From positions 1 to 45,313 of the forward strand of contig NZ_JAAAYE010000046.1 of the NCBI RefSeq assembly GCF_013282575.1: 45,313 nt of DNA. The letters run 5' to 3'. This stretch comes from Paraburkholderia sp. NMBU_R16. Lineage in GTDB: Bacteria > Pseudomonadota > Gammaproteobacteria > Burkholderiales > Burkholderiaceae. The position numbers and the translations under genes are program-made. How positions within the stretch are numbered: the stretch's first letter is position 1; every line of letters starts with the position of its first letter. The notes beneath the pieces were generated by a model. The model did not search any database. It saw only the letters and a program-made list of their open reading frames with translations, and had not been told where the DNA came from. Positions 34,759-43,351 of the stretch are shown here, piece by piece.

Positions 34759-35589
34759 TTAAACGAAAAACCGCTCGCGCAACGCGTCGAGCCCGAGCGT
34801 ATCCAACACCTCAGTCAGCCGCTCGGCCGCCCGCCGGCCCGACAGCGCCTTATGTTGGGCAACGATCAACTCGTTCTTCATGGAGTGCTCCCACCCCACG
34901 AGCTCGGTCACGCTCACCTGATAACCGTGCGCCTCGAGCTGAAGGCAACGCAGCACATTTGTGACTTGAGATCCAAACTCGCGCGTGTGCAGCGGATGAC
35001 GCCAGATTTCAGTCAACGCATTGCCAAGCGATTTGCCCTTGTTCCGGCGTAACACGCCAGCGACTTCGGCCTGGCAGCACGGCACGAGCACGATATGACG
35101 CGCCTTCTTGGCCAACGCGAAACGAATGGCATCGTCAGTGGCCGTGTCGCAGGCGTGCAGCGCAGTCACCACGTCCACCGTCGACGGCAGGTGCGGCGAC
35201 TCGATCGACTCCGCCACCGATAAATTCAGGAACGACATTCCCTCGAAGCCAAGCCGCGCCGCGAGTTCGCTCGAACGTTCGACGAGTTCCGGACGCGTCT
35301 CGATTCCATAAATGTGCGAACCGTCGTCGCGCGGCAACGCCTTGAAAAAAAGGTCGTACAAAATAAAACCGAGGTAGGACTTACCGGCACCATGATCCAC
35401 GAGCGAGACGGAGCCCTTCTCGCGGCGGACCTCTTCGAGTAGCGGCTCGATGAACTGATAAAGGTGGTAAACCTGCTTCAGCTTGCGGCGGCTATCCTGA
35501 TTCATCTTGCCGTCGCGGGTCAGGATATGGAGCGCTTTCAGCAGCTCGACCGACTGTTCGGGACGGACTTCGTAGTTTTTTGCGGACAT
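34759..35589 (-). CDS. SAM-dependent methyltransferase (Methyltransf_32-like)
   Basis: A 276-residue class I methyltransferase. SAM motif I is LVDHGAGKSYLGFILYD near residues 63-79, an acidic post-I region reads IYGIETRPELVERS, and LHACDTATDDAIRFA and LVPCCQAEV follow. This combination is that of PF13679, found in GSTCD/TRMT13-like proteins, which suggests an RNA substrate; that is only an analogy. It is divergent from the small gene at 35928 and converges with DUF1415. Confidence 0.82.
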   Translation of the reverse strand: MSAKNYEVRPEQSVELLKALHILTRDGKMNQDSRRKLKQVYHLYQFIEPLLEEVRREKGSVSLVDHGAGKSYLGFILYDLFFKALPRDDGSHIYGIETRPELVERSSELAARLGFEGMSFLNLSVAESIESPHLPSTVDVVTALHACDTATDDAIRFALAKKARHIVLVPCCQAEVAGVLRRNKGKSLGNALTEIWRHPLHTREFGSQVTNVLRCLQLEAHGYQVSVTELVGWEHSMKNELIVAQHKALSGRRAAERLTEVLDTLGLDALRERFFV

Positions 35590-35927
35590 CGTCGGGGCGA
35601 CCTGTGCGGAAGTCGCGCCTAACGTGCGACAGCCTACAGAACAACAAGGAGATTCGCGTCAGTTTACCGAAAAGCGTGGCTTCCCGTTCGTTGGCGACAG
35701 TCGATGGAACGTATCGTGCTCCAGCGCGTCCTACTGCGAAGTCGTCGCAACCGACAAGCCGCAGATTCGCCGCGCTGCATAAGCTGACGGGTGGGAGCAA
35801 GCGTAACGTGCAACGGAGCACCGGCCACATGTTACGTAACACTGCATCGGGGGGAAACGGAGTATGCGGGGCCGCAATACGGTGCCCACATCCTCGAAAG
35901 GATCAAGTTGACGAAAGGACGACAGGG
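35590..35927. other. Divergent intergenic region with a 12-bp palindrome
   Basis: A 338-nt stretch without a convincing gene. TGTTACGTAACA at 35830-35841 is a perfect palindrome about 90 nt before the small gene at 35928, a possible operator. No clear sigma-70 pair was found for either gene. Confidence 0.4.
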
Positions 35928-36254
35928 ATGGCTACGATACCCAACGGAGATGCAGAGCAAAAGTTTCAAGCCATGCTCGCCACGCTCCTGGCGGCGCCAA
36001 CCGGCTGGTCGGAAAAACAGCAGCTCGAGCTCGAAATGGCACGCGATATTTCCAACGAAATGCTGCGTCTTGCCGAATCGATGCGCGACACCGAAGACAC
36101 CCGACTCGAGACGTTGCTGACACTGCTCAAGTACGCGAAGGTGGTCGACTTCATTTTGACGACGCTCGCGTCCAGGCGCGATATCCGTCCGCAAACGCTA
36201 CGCGTCATCTTCAAGCTCGCGGGCCTGAAAGTCGACGAAGCGTATCCGGGCTGA
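35928..36254 (+). CDS. Small helical protein of unknown function
   Basis: I do not recognise the family. The product has 108 residues, is almost wholly alpha-helical by composition, and has no signal peptide or membrane helix. Features: MATIPNGDAEQKFQAML, then a Glu/Arg/Leu-rich stretch (MARDISNEMLRLAESMRDTE), then LLKYAKVVDFILTTLASRRD. The ATG at 35928 is preceded by GAAAGGA; the frame is open upstream but without protein character. Coding seems likely from codon pattern. It stands alone between two methyltransferase genes. Confidence 0.65.
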   Translation: MATIPNGDAEQKFQAMLATLLAAPTGWSEKQQLELEMARDISNEMLRLAESMRDTEDTRLETLLTLLKYAKVVDFILTTLASRRDIRPQTLRVIFKLAGLKVDEAYPG

Positions 36255-36285
36255 GCCGCGAAGGCACCAGCGCGCCGCGAGTCGG

Positions 36286-37431
36286 TCAACGCGGCACCGC
36301 ACGCACGCCAAGCCGCCAGAGCGAAGTCACCTCTGCCGAGCGCGCGCGATAGAGCGGGTCCCCAGCATCCGATGCCTTAGGATGCTGAGGTCTGATATCT
36401 TCGCGTCCGCGCACCTCCAACCCCGCCGCATCGATCATTGCCATCAGCGCCTCGCGCGTGCGCAGCCCCAAGTGCTCTGCGAAATCCGACAGAATCAGCC
36501 ATCCCTCGCCACCCGGTTCCAGATGCGCGGCGAGCCCGGCCAGGAAACCGCGAAGCATGCGGCTGTCGGGATCGTAGATAGCACGCTCGACCGGCGAGCT
36601 CGGACGGGCCGGCAGCCAGGGCGGATTGCAGACCACCAGCGGCGCCCGCCCTGGAGGAAAAAGATCGGCCTCGATCACGTCGATGCGATCGGCATATCCC
36701 AGACGCGCTACATTCTCACGCGCACAGGCAAGCGCGCGAGCATCGCAGTCCGTCGCCACGACGCGCTCAAGCCCACGCTTGGCCAGAATCGCCGCCAGTA
36801 CGCCGGTGCCGGTGCCGACATCGAAAGCCAGTGTCCGCGCCGGCAGCGGCGCCCGCGCAACGAGTTCCAGGTACTCGCCGCGCACGGGTGAAAACACCCC
36901 ATAGTGCGGGTGGATCCGCGCCCCGTCGAGCGCCGCGATCTCGACACCCTTCTTGCGCCACTCGTGCGCGCCGATGAGCCCTTGCAACTCCCGCAGCGAA
37001 ACGACGCTCGGCTCCGCGGCCGGCCCCCATGCCTCCTGGCACGCGTCGCGCACATCGGGCGCACGGCGCAACCCAATGCGATAGTCCTCGCCGAGCGGAA
37101 TCAGCAGCATGCCAAGCGTGCGCGCGCGCTGGGCCTGCGCCTGACGATGCAAATTGAATGCGTCGAGCGGCGCGTCGGCCGTTTTGCGCGGTTTGCGGTC
37201 GATGCGCCGCGCCATGGCCTGCAACAGCTGACGAGCGTTCTGAAAGTCGCCGCGCCAAAGCAGCGCGGTGCCCTCGCAAGCTTGCGCATAGGCCGCGTCG
37301 GCGGTAAGGCGATCGTCGGCGACGACGACGCGCTTAGGCGCGCGCACGCCGGCTTCGGAGCGCCACTGCGCGCGTTGTTCAGTGCCGGCTTCGGTCCAGC
37401 TGAGTTGATCGGGCGTCGAATCTAGAGTCAC
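36286..37431 (-). CDS. Class I SAM-dependent methyltransferase (NPPW type)
   Basis: A 381-residue methyltransferase. An N-terminal ~180-residue domain of unclear role precedes the Rossmann domain: motif I LAFDVGTGTGVLAAILAKRG, acidic loop VVATDCDARALACARENV, and motif IV VVCNPPWLP. NPPW/NPPY enzymes usually methylate an amide or ring nitrogen of protein or nucleic acid (PrmB/PrmC, RlmG-like); the substrate cannot be decided here. The N-terminal extension recalls two-domain rRNA methyltransferases. Confidence 0.85.
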   Translation of the reverse strand: MTLDSTPDQLSWTEAGTEQRAQWRSEAGVRAPKRVVVADDRLTADAAYAQACEGTALLWRGDFQNARQLLQAMARRIDRKPRKTADAPLDAFNLHRQAQAQRARTLGMLLIPLGEDYRIGLRRAPDVRDACQEAWGPAAEPSVVSLRELQGLIGAHEWRKKGVEIAALDGARIHPHYGVFSPVRGEYLELVARAPLPARTLAFDVGTGTGVLAAILAKRGLERVVATDCDARALACARENVARLGYADRIDVIEADLFPPGRAPLVVCNPPWLPARPSSPVERAIYDPDSRMLRGFLAGLAAHLEPGGEGWLILSDFAEHLGLRTREALMAMIDAAGLEVRGREDIRPQHPKASDAGDPLYRARSAEVTSLWRLGVRAVPR

Positions 37432-37590
37432 GGGTATGGATTTCGATGTAGGCGGCGGGGCTGCCGCGGCGAGCGCGTTCCGCGGCTCTTTTCAGGACGA
37501 CACGATACCTCGCATTGCACTGCCCGGGCCATTCCGCTCGAAATTTGATAGCTTGAAAACGGCACTTCGTCCGACTTTTCGATATCGACA

Positions 37591-37719
37591 TGCGGTGCGA
37601 GCAGTGACTACTCGCCCACATCGGCTTATGGCATCAATTTCGGAGGCATGATGGATCTCGTCCATCTGTTCAAAACCTTCGATGGTCGCGCACGCGCGGT
37701 GCGAACGATTCCCGCCTAG
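37591..37719 (+). pseudogene. C-terminal remnant of a DUF1566 (Lcl-type) paralogue
   Basis: The frame ending at the TAG at 37717-37719 reads SAYGINFGG, then a short spacer, then HLFKTF and RARAVRTIPA. The intact gene downstream ends TAYARNFGD ... FLFKVF ... RARAVRTIPA. About 40 codons match in order and phase, including the last ten residues exactly; no start or N-terminal half is found. It looks like the tail of a tandem duplicate that has otherwise decayed. Confidence 0.7.
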
Positions 37720-37843
37720 TCGAAAAGAAGCTTCGCGGCGTTCCGTCCGATATCGGGTAGCCGAACGCCCGGCCTATCGGCATCGATCGTTCAATGACGG
37801 GCCGGCCGCTTCATTGCAGCGCGGAACGAACCGGCACGGGCGA

Positions 37844-37867
37844 GTTCGCAACTTCGCAACTTCGCAA
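37844..37867 (+). repeat. Three tandem 8-bp repeats (STTCGCAA)
   Basis: GTTCGCAA followed by two exact CTTCGCAA copies, ending about 7 nt before the AAAGGA ribosome-binding site of the DUF1566 gene. Copy-number change would alter leader spacing, not reading frame. Confidence 0.8.
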
Positions 37868-37887
37868 TCACGGGAAAGGAGTCTTCG

Positions 37888-38367
37888 ATGATTCTCCAAT
37901 CGATTGAAGCGCCGGCAATCGGCCAATACTGGCAGGGACAGGGCGGTCTCTATGCGGGGATCATGCCCGATTACGAGGGCCACGAACCTAAGCATCTCGT
38001 GTTCTCGATCGATGAAGCCGTCGACATCGAGTGGGGTTCGGATCATGTACCGGAGGCAACGAGTAGAACCGACGGCGCAGCGAACACACAAGCGCTGCTC
38101 GCGCGCGCAATGCCGCACCCAGCCGCCAAATGGGCCGACGACTACGAGAAAGACGGCCATACCGATTTTCATCTGCCATCCCTCGCGGAACTGAACGTTG
38201 CGTACGTAACGATGCCAGAGCTGTTCTTCCCGAACGACATGTACTGGTCGAGCACCGACCGCGATGCGATCACGGCTTACGCGCGCAATTTCGGCGATAC
38301 CGATCTGGACTTTCTCTTCAAAGTTTTCGGAGCGCGCGCACGCGCGGTGCGCACGATTCCCGCCTGA
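37888..38367 (+). CDS. DUF1566 (Lcl C-terminal-like) domain protein
   Basis: A 159-residue protein ending in a DUF1566/Lcl-type domain: DFHLPSLAELNVAY, YWSSTDRDAITAYARNF and the closing ARAVRTIPA are the usual landmarks (LP..AEL, YWSST, RAVR). The N-terminus reads GQYWQGQGGLYAGIMPDY. The domain has a lectin-like fold in known members, is often found in surface or phage-related proteins, and has been reported among targets of diversity-generating retroelements. No signal peptide is present. AAAGGA stands 7 nt before the ATG. A decayed paralogue lies just upstream. The cellular role is unknown. Confidence 0.82.
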   Translation: MILQSIEAPAIGQYWQGQGGLYAGIMPDYEGHEPKHLVFSIDEAVDIEWGSDHVPEATSRTDGAANTQALLARAMPHPAAKWADDYEKDGHTDFHLPSLAELNVAYVTMPELFFPNDMYWSSTDRDAITAYARNFGDTDLDFLFKVFGARARAVRTIPA

Positions 38368-38414
38368 GGAGGCAGGGACGGCGCGTCGTCGAGCAGACGG
38401 CGCGCGTCGCCGCG

Positions 38415-40319
38415 TCAAACCACGATGCGTCCTTTTCCACCGCATGGCGCATCGCCCAACTGCGGCAACGTGCCGCCGTCAACCAGCAGGCGCGTCGCAG
38501 CATCGACGTCGAGCGGCTTGCTGTAAAGGTAGCCCTGCGCGTCGAAGCAGCCCAGCGAGAGCAGAAAATCGCGTTGCGCGGCCGTTTCGACACCCTCCGC
38601 AATGACCGCCAGGCCGAGGGTCTTGGCGAGCGTCACGATTGCAGTCGCGATCGCGCCGGAGTCGCCGGCGCCGATCCCTTCGACGAATGCACGGTCGATC
38701 TTGATGCGATCGATCGGCAGCTTGCGCAACTGGCCCAGGCTCGAATAGCCCATGCCGAAGTCGTCGATCGCGATCGTGATGCCGGCACGCCGGAATTCGC
38801 CCAGGCGCCGCGCCGCGGTCTCCGGCTGGCGCATCAGCGCCGTCTCGGTCACTTCGAGCTCGACGCACGCTGGCTCGATTCGCGTCTCGTTCAAGATTCG
38901 CTCGAACGTTTCGACGACATCCGCACGTTGCAGTTGGAGCGGCGAAACGTTGACTGAAATGCGTGGGACACGCACGCCCAAGCGCTGCCACGCGACGACC
39001 TGCGCACAGGCAGCGCCCAGCACCCATTCGCCGAGATGCGAGACGAGTCCGGCAGTCTCCGCTACGGCGATGAAATCGCTCGGCTGGATCTCGCCGAAAT
39101 CGACGTCATGCCAGCGAACCAGCGCTTCGAGGCCACGCAGTTCTCCCGTGCGCATATCGACTTGCGGCTGATAGTGCAAATGCAGACCGCCCGACTCGAT
39201 GGCCTTTCGCAACCGCGCCGACAGCCGCAACCGGGCATCGGCTTCGGCGCGCATCCTCGGCTGGTAGAGCTCATAGCAGTTGCGGCCCCGATTCTTGGCG
39301 GCATACATCGCGATGTCGGCGCTGTGCAGCAAACCGGCTGCATCGCGGCCGTCATCGGGAAACGAGCTGACGCCGATGCTCGCTCCTAGCAAGAGCTCGT
39401 GCCCGCCTACGTCGATCGGCTTGGACATGGCTTGCAGCACCGCTTCGGACAGTGTCGATCGGCGATCGGCGCCATCTTCCTTGCTGTGGCGCGCAACGAT
39501 GACGAACTCGTCCCCGCCGTAGCGTGCAACGATCTCGTCATCGTGCGCGCAAGCCGCGAGCCGTTCAGCCATTTTGACGAGCAGCTCGTCGCCCACGTTA
39601 TGGCCCAATGCGTCGTTGACGGTCTTGAAGCCGTCGAGATCGATAAAGAGCACGCTGATCCGCTCCTGCGCGCCCTCCGCCCCGGCCAGCAGCGCCTGCA
39701 GGCTCCCGGCTACCGTGCCGCGATTGACGAGTCCCGTGAGGCTGTCGCGTTCGCTCAGCTCGCGCAATCGCGCCGAGCGCTCGATGAGCTTGGCGGACAC
39801 ATCGTGCGTGGTCTTGGCGAGCACGAGCGGATAGACCACGGCAACGGGCAGCCACGCAAAGTCGATGTAAGACTCGGCGCGGACGAGTACCGACGGCGCA
39901 CCCAGTATGAGGACACCGAGGAAGACCGCGCAGGCGCTCGCGAGCGTGCCGGCCAAAAAGAGCCGCCAGCCGCCTACCGCCATATTGTCGAGCGCGAACA
40001 TGAGCAGAATCACGATCGTGCCGATCGGTGCGAACTGTATCGCAACCGCGAGCCACCCACCCCACGCGGAATCGCAGACGAGGTTCACTCTTTCCCGCAC
40101 GATCGGCTGTGCGGCTCGCTTTGCCTGCAGGTAGGCCACGTGCGGCCATATCAGGCAAATCGCCCAAACGGACGCACGAAGCCACGCACCGGCATGCTGC
40201 GCATGCAACTGCAGCAGGATCGGCGGCAATCCCATTACATAGCCAACAAGGCGGATGACGTAGATGCGCCGCACCAAACCGGCGCCGCGCCCCCTGTCAC
40301 CCGAGTCCGATGTCAGCAC
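38415..40319 (-). CDS. MASE2-GGDEF-EAL cyclic-di-GMP enzyme
   Basis: A 634-residue inner-membrane protein for c-di-GMP turnover. The N-terminus (1-185) is a MASE2-like sensor with several membrane helices (RRIYVIRLVGYVMGLPPILL). The diguanylate cyclase domain has an intact GGDEF at 268-272 (ARYGGDEFVIV); the place of the RxxD inhibitory site reads HDDE, so product inhibition is probably lost. The phosphodiesterase domain has EAL at 398-400 (LEALVRW), DDFGMGYSSL and EGVETAAQ, all intact. Either or both activities are possible. The start is a GTG with GGGGGTG upstream. The signal sensed is unknown. Confidence 0.93.
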   Translation of the reverse strand: MLTSDSGDRGRGAGLVRRIYVIRLVGYVMGLPPILLQLHAQHAGAWLRASVWAICLIWPHVAYLQAKRAAQPIVRERVNLVCDSAWGGWLAVAIQFAPIGTIVILLMFALDNMAVGGWRLFLAGTLASACAVFLGVLILGAPSVLVRAESYIDFAWLPVAVVYPLVLAKTTHDVSAKLIERSARLRELSERDSLTGLVNRGTVAGSLQALLAGAEGAQERISVLFIDLDGFKTVNDALGHNVGDELLVKMAERLAACAHDDEIVARYGGDEFVIVARHSKEDGADRRSTLSEAVLQAMSKPIDVGGHELLLGASIGVSSFPDDGRDAAGLLHSADIAMYAAKNRGRNCYELYQPRMRAEADARLRLSARLRKAIESGGLHLHYQPQVDMRTGELRGLEALVRWHDVDFGEIQPSDFIAVAETAGLVSHLGEWVLGAACAQVVAWQRLGVRVPRISVNVSPLQLQRADVVETFERILNETRIEPACVELEVTETALMRQPETAARRLGEFRRAGITIAIDDFGMGYSSLGQLRKLPIDRIKIDRAFVEGIGAGDSGAIATAIVTLAKTLGLAVIAEGVETAAQRDFLLSLGCFDAQGYLYSKPLDVDAATRLLVDGGTLPQLGDAPCGGKGRIVV

Positions 40320-40491
40320 ACGTCACCCCCGGCGATTTTTCATATCTTACCGAGAATATATGCCGTCCTCGACGGGATTCCGCAGCGGGACGTGCCCTCG
40401 AGCGCTACTGCCCTGTTGGCACGCCACACCCAGTCCTGAGCGGCTAAACCGGTTGCGTCTGCGCAGCAACTCCGATGCCCGGGAATGCGCG

Positions 40492-42093
40492 TCAGTGACG
40501 GGCTGCGCTTGCGTCGACAGATACCTGTTTGGGCATTCTCAATAACAGTGCGAGCGGGATGCAGACGAGCAACGCGATGGCCAGGACGTAGAAGGTTTCA
40601 GAATAAGTCATCACCATCGCCTGCACTTGGATCTGCTGCGCGAGCTGGCCCAGCGCCTGCAGATTCGCGTGCGCCGAATCGCTCGCGCGGGCGAGCCAGC
40701 CCGCCGCGTCGGCGGCGATTCGTTCCTGCCCGCGAAGGGAGTTTGCCGTGACCGACTCGCGAATGGCCGCGACATGAAAGCTGTTGCGACGATCGATGAC
40801 CACGCCGATGATGGCGAGGCCAATCGAGCCGCCCAAGTTGCGAGCCATGTTGTAGAGGCCCGCCGCATCCGCCGACTCCTCGCGCGACACGGCCGCCATC
40901 GATGCCTGGTTCAGCGGCATCATCGCGAGCATCTGTCCCACGCCGCGCAACAGTTGCGACCACAGAAAATCGTGACCGGCGCTTTGCGACGTCAGCCCGG
41001 TATCGATGAAGCAGCTAATCACGAAGCAAGCGAGACCGCTTACTACCAGCACGCGAAAATCGACCTTGTTCAGCAAGCGCGGCAGAATGGGCATCACGAG
41101 GAACGCCGGCAGACCCGCAAGCAACATGATGCCGCCCGATTGCTCGGCGTTATAGCCTGCGATAAGGCTCAGGAACTGCGGTACGAGATAAGAAACCCCG
41201 TAGATGCCCGCCCCCACCGCCGAGACAATGAGAATGACGCTCGCATACCGAATGTTGCGCAGGAGCGAGAGCCGCATGATCGGTTTGTCGGCAACGAGTT
41301 GAGACACCGCGATCAGCACGAAACCGAGCGCCGCGATCGCACTCATGGCAACGATCTCGTTCGATTCGAACCATTGGTGACGCTGCCCTTCCTCGAGCAC
41401 GACCGTCAACGAGCTCAGGCCGATCGACAGGCCGACGATACCGATCCAATCCGCCTCCACGAATTCGCGCCAGCGCGGCGACTCACTGGGCAACCCGGCA
41501 AGAAGCAGTGCCAAAAGGGCCACGCATACCGGCAGATTGATGAAAAAGCACCAGCGCCACGAGACGTTCTCGGCAAGCCAGCCGCCGACGACAGGGCCAA
41601 GCAACGGACCGAGCAAGACGATGAGCCCGAAGATCGTCATGCCGATCGCCAACTGCGCACGCGGCAATCGCGTGCGAATGATCGTTTGCGCGGTCGGGAT
41701 CATGGCGCCGCCCGTGAAGCCCTGCCCGATGCGGCCGACGATCATTGCCTGCAGCGATGCAGACATGCCGCACATCATCGAAAACGCCATGAAAAGCGCC
41801 GCGTTCGCAAGCAGGAAGTTACGCAGGCCGAATACGCGCGTGAGCCAGGCTGCGAGCGGAATCATCACGATCTCGGACATCAGATAGCCGGTCGAAATCC
41901 AGGTGCCTTCCGTGCCGGTCGCGCCTACGGCACCCTGAATCTGCGGCAGCGCCGAGTTCGTGATCGAGATATCGAGCGTGGCCATCAGCGCGCCGAGCGC
42001 GCCGGCCGCGACCGCGATCCAGTCGGCGGCGCCCGCCCGCTCGCCGTGAGCCGGTGTATCGGGCAGGCCGGCAGCCGACGCCGACTCAGCCAT
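40492..42093 (-). CDS. emrB: DHA2-family multidrug MFS transporter (EmrB/QacA type)
   Basis: A 533-residue, 14-helix drug:H+ antiporter. TM1 with LDISITNSALPQIQ (motif D1), TWISTGYLMSEIVMIPL, GRIGQGFTGGAMIP and the motif C region GPLLGPVVGGWL are diagnostic of the DHA2 group. The start at 42093 overlaps the emrA stop by 8 nt (ATGGCTGA), so the two are translationally coupled. Together with EmrA it would form an export pump; an outer-membrane factor is not encoded here. Confidence 0.93.
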   Translation of the reverse strand: MAESASAAGLPDTPAHGERAGAADWIAVAAGALGALMATLDISITNSALPQIQGAVGATGTEGTWISTGYLMSEIVMIPLAAWLTRVFGLRNFLLANAALFMAFSMMCGMSASLQAMIVGRIGQGFTGGAMIPTAQTIIRTRLPRAQLAIGMTIFGLIVLLGPLLGPVVGGWLAENVSWRWCFFINLPVCVALLALLLAGLPSESPRWREFVEADWIGIVGLSIGLSSLTVVLEEGQRHQWFESNEIVAMSAIAALGFVLIAVSQLVADKPIMRLSLLRNIRYASVILIVSAVGAGIYGVSYLVPQFLSLIAGYNAEQSGGIMLLAGLPAFLVMPILPRLLNKVDFRVLVVSGLACFVISCFIDTGLTSQSAGHDFLWSQLLRGVGQMLAMMPLNQASMAAVSREESADAAGLYNMARNLGGSIGLAIIGVVIDRRNSFHVAAIRESVTANSLRGQERIAADAAGWLARASDSAHANLQALGQLAQQIQVQAMVMTYSETFYVLAIALLVCIPLALLLRMPKQVSVDASAARH

Positions 42094-43225
42094 GCCGGTT
42101 CTCGCTGACGACGCGCTTGTCGTCGTCACGCGCCGAGCGCGTGTCGACATCGACCGTCACCGACAGCCCGGGCAAAAGGAGAGTGCGCGTTTCACTGCCC
42201 GTTTCGATGCGAATGCGAACCGGCACACGTTGAACGATTTTCGTGAAGTTGCCCGTCGCGTTTTCGGGCGGCAGCAGTGCGAACTGTGCCCCGGTGCCTG
42301 GCGCGAAGCTATCGACGACGCCATGCAGCTCGACACCGCGCAGCGCATCGACATGCAGCGTCGCGGGCTGTCCAACCCGCATGCGCCGCATTTGCGTTTC
42401 CTTGAAATTCGCTTCGAGGTAAACCGCTTGCACCGGCACGACCGACATCAGCCGCGTGCCCGGCTGGACGTATTGGCCGACCCGAACGCTGCGATCCCCC
42501 ACGCGGCCGGCGAGCGGGCTCACGAGCGTGGTGTTTCGCAAATCGAGCTGCGATTGCCGCAAACTCGCACGCGCCGCTTCCAGTTGCGCGCGCGCCTGTG
42601 CGATCTGCGCCGTCATCGATGTCACCTGAGCCTGCGCGGAGCGAACCGCGGCCGCCTTGGCCGTGAGCGTCGCGCGCGCTTGATCGCGCGTGCTCGTCAG
42701 CTCCGCAAGATGGACAGCCGTTTCCGCGCCTTGCGCGGTCAGCGGCGCATAGCGTCGTACATCGTCCGCGTCATGCTCGAGCGCGACGCGCGCGACCTGC
42801 TGTTCCGCCTGCGCCTGTGCGACGATAGCCTTTTGCTGCTCGACGTCGGCCTCAGCGCGAGCGAGATCGGCGGCGCGTGCGTCGACGGTCGCCTGCGCCT
42901 GATCGACGGCAGCCTGATACTGGCGCACATCAAGCCGTACGAGCGGCGCGCCGGTCGTGACCGCCTCGTTGTCCGCGACCCGCACCTCCGCGACGTAACC
43001 GCTGACTTTGGGTGCGATCGTGACGCTGTCGGTCTGCAGGTAGGCATCGTCGGTCGTTTCGATGAAACGCCCGTGCGTCCACCAGTACGCAAACCAGGAT
43101 GCACCCGCTATCGCGAGGGCGATCAGCAAGACTGCGAACAGTGCTCGCTTGTTCGGGCGCGGTGGCGTGCCGCGCCCCGAACGCGGCCCGTCGATGCGCG
43201 CGGAGGCATCGATAGTCTCCGACAT
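42086..43225 (-). CDS. emrA: HlyD/EmrA-family membrane fusion protein
   Basis: A 379-residue periplasmic adaptor with one N-terminal membrane anchor (ALFAVLLIALAIAGASWFAY, about residues 28-47). Next come TDDAYLQTDSVTIAPKVSGYV (biotinyl-lipoyl half), a long Ala/Gln-rich coiled coil (about 105-220), a second lipoyl half (SPLAGRVGDRSVRVGQYV) and a beta barrel (YLEANFKETQMRRMRVGQ). This is the EmrA layout. It links the EmrB pump to an outer-membrane channel. Transcribed divergently from the TetR gene across an operator-like dyad. Confidence 0.94.
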   Translation of the reverse strand: MSETIDASARIDGPRSGRGTPPRPNKRALFAVLLIALAIAGASWFAYWWTHGRFIETTDDAYLQTDSVTIAPKVSGYVAEVRVADNEAVTTGAPLVRLDVRQYQAAVDQAQATVDARAADLARAEADVEQQKAIVAQAQAEQQVARVALEHDADDVRRYAPLTAQGAETAVHLAELTSTRDQARATLTAKAAAVRSAQAQVTSMTAQIAQARAQLEAARASLRQSQLDLRNTTLVSPLAGRVGDRSVRVGQYVQPGTRLMSVVPVQAVYLEANFKETQMRRMRVGQPATLHVDALRGVELHGVVDSFAPGTGAQFALLPPENATGNFTKIVQRVPVRIRIETGSETRTLLLPGLSVTVDVDTRSARDDDKRVVSENRHG

Positions 43226-43266
43226 GATGTTGGATTCCCGGTCTACATGAGGCGCTCAATTTATTC

Positions 43267-43297
43267 CACTTGGAAAAAATGTGTCAAGTGATATATT
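43267..43297 (+). promoter_or_regulatory. Promoter and operator-like dyad between emrA and tetR
   Basis: TTGGAA (43270-43275) and TATATT (43292-43297), 16 nt apart, form a plausible promoter for the tetR gene. CACTTG (43267-43272) and CAAGTG (43285-43290) form an inverted repeat overlapping it. A repressor bound there would block transcription of tetR and probably emrAB. The layout is seen; repression is inferred. Confidence 0.6.
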
Positions 43298-43351
43298 TTC
43301 GCCTTCGGGCAACAGGTCGATCCAGGCGAGAACGTGAGGAGCACGAAGCCC

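Larger units (their letters stand above)
37432..37887. other. Region before the DUF1566 gene: paralogue remnant and tandem repeats
   Basis: A 456-nt stretch without an intact gene. It holds the methyltransferase promoter side, a C-terminal remnant of a DUF1566 gene (37591-37719) and an 8-bp repeat array (37844-37867). Confidence 0.6.

Noticed and set aside
37591-38367. Template/variable repeat pair of a diversity-generating retroelement
   Set aside because: Differences between the remnant and the intact gene involve all bases rather than adenines only, and no reverse transcriptase is in the window. A decayed paralogue explains it better.
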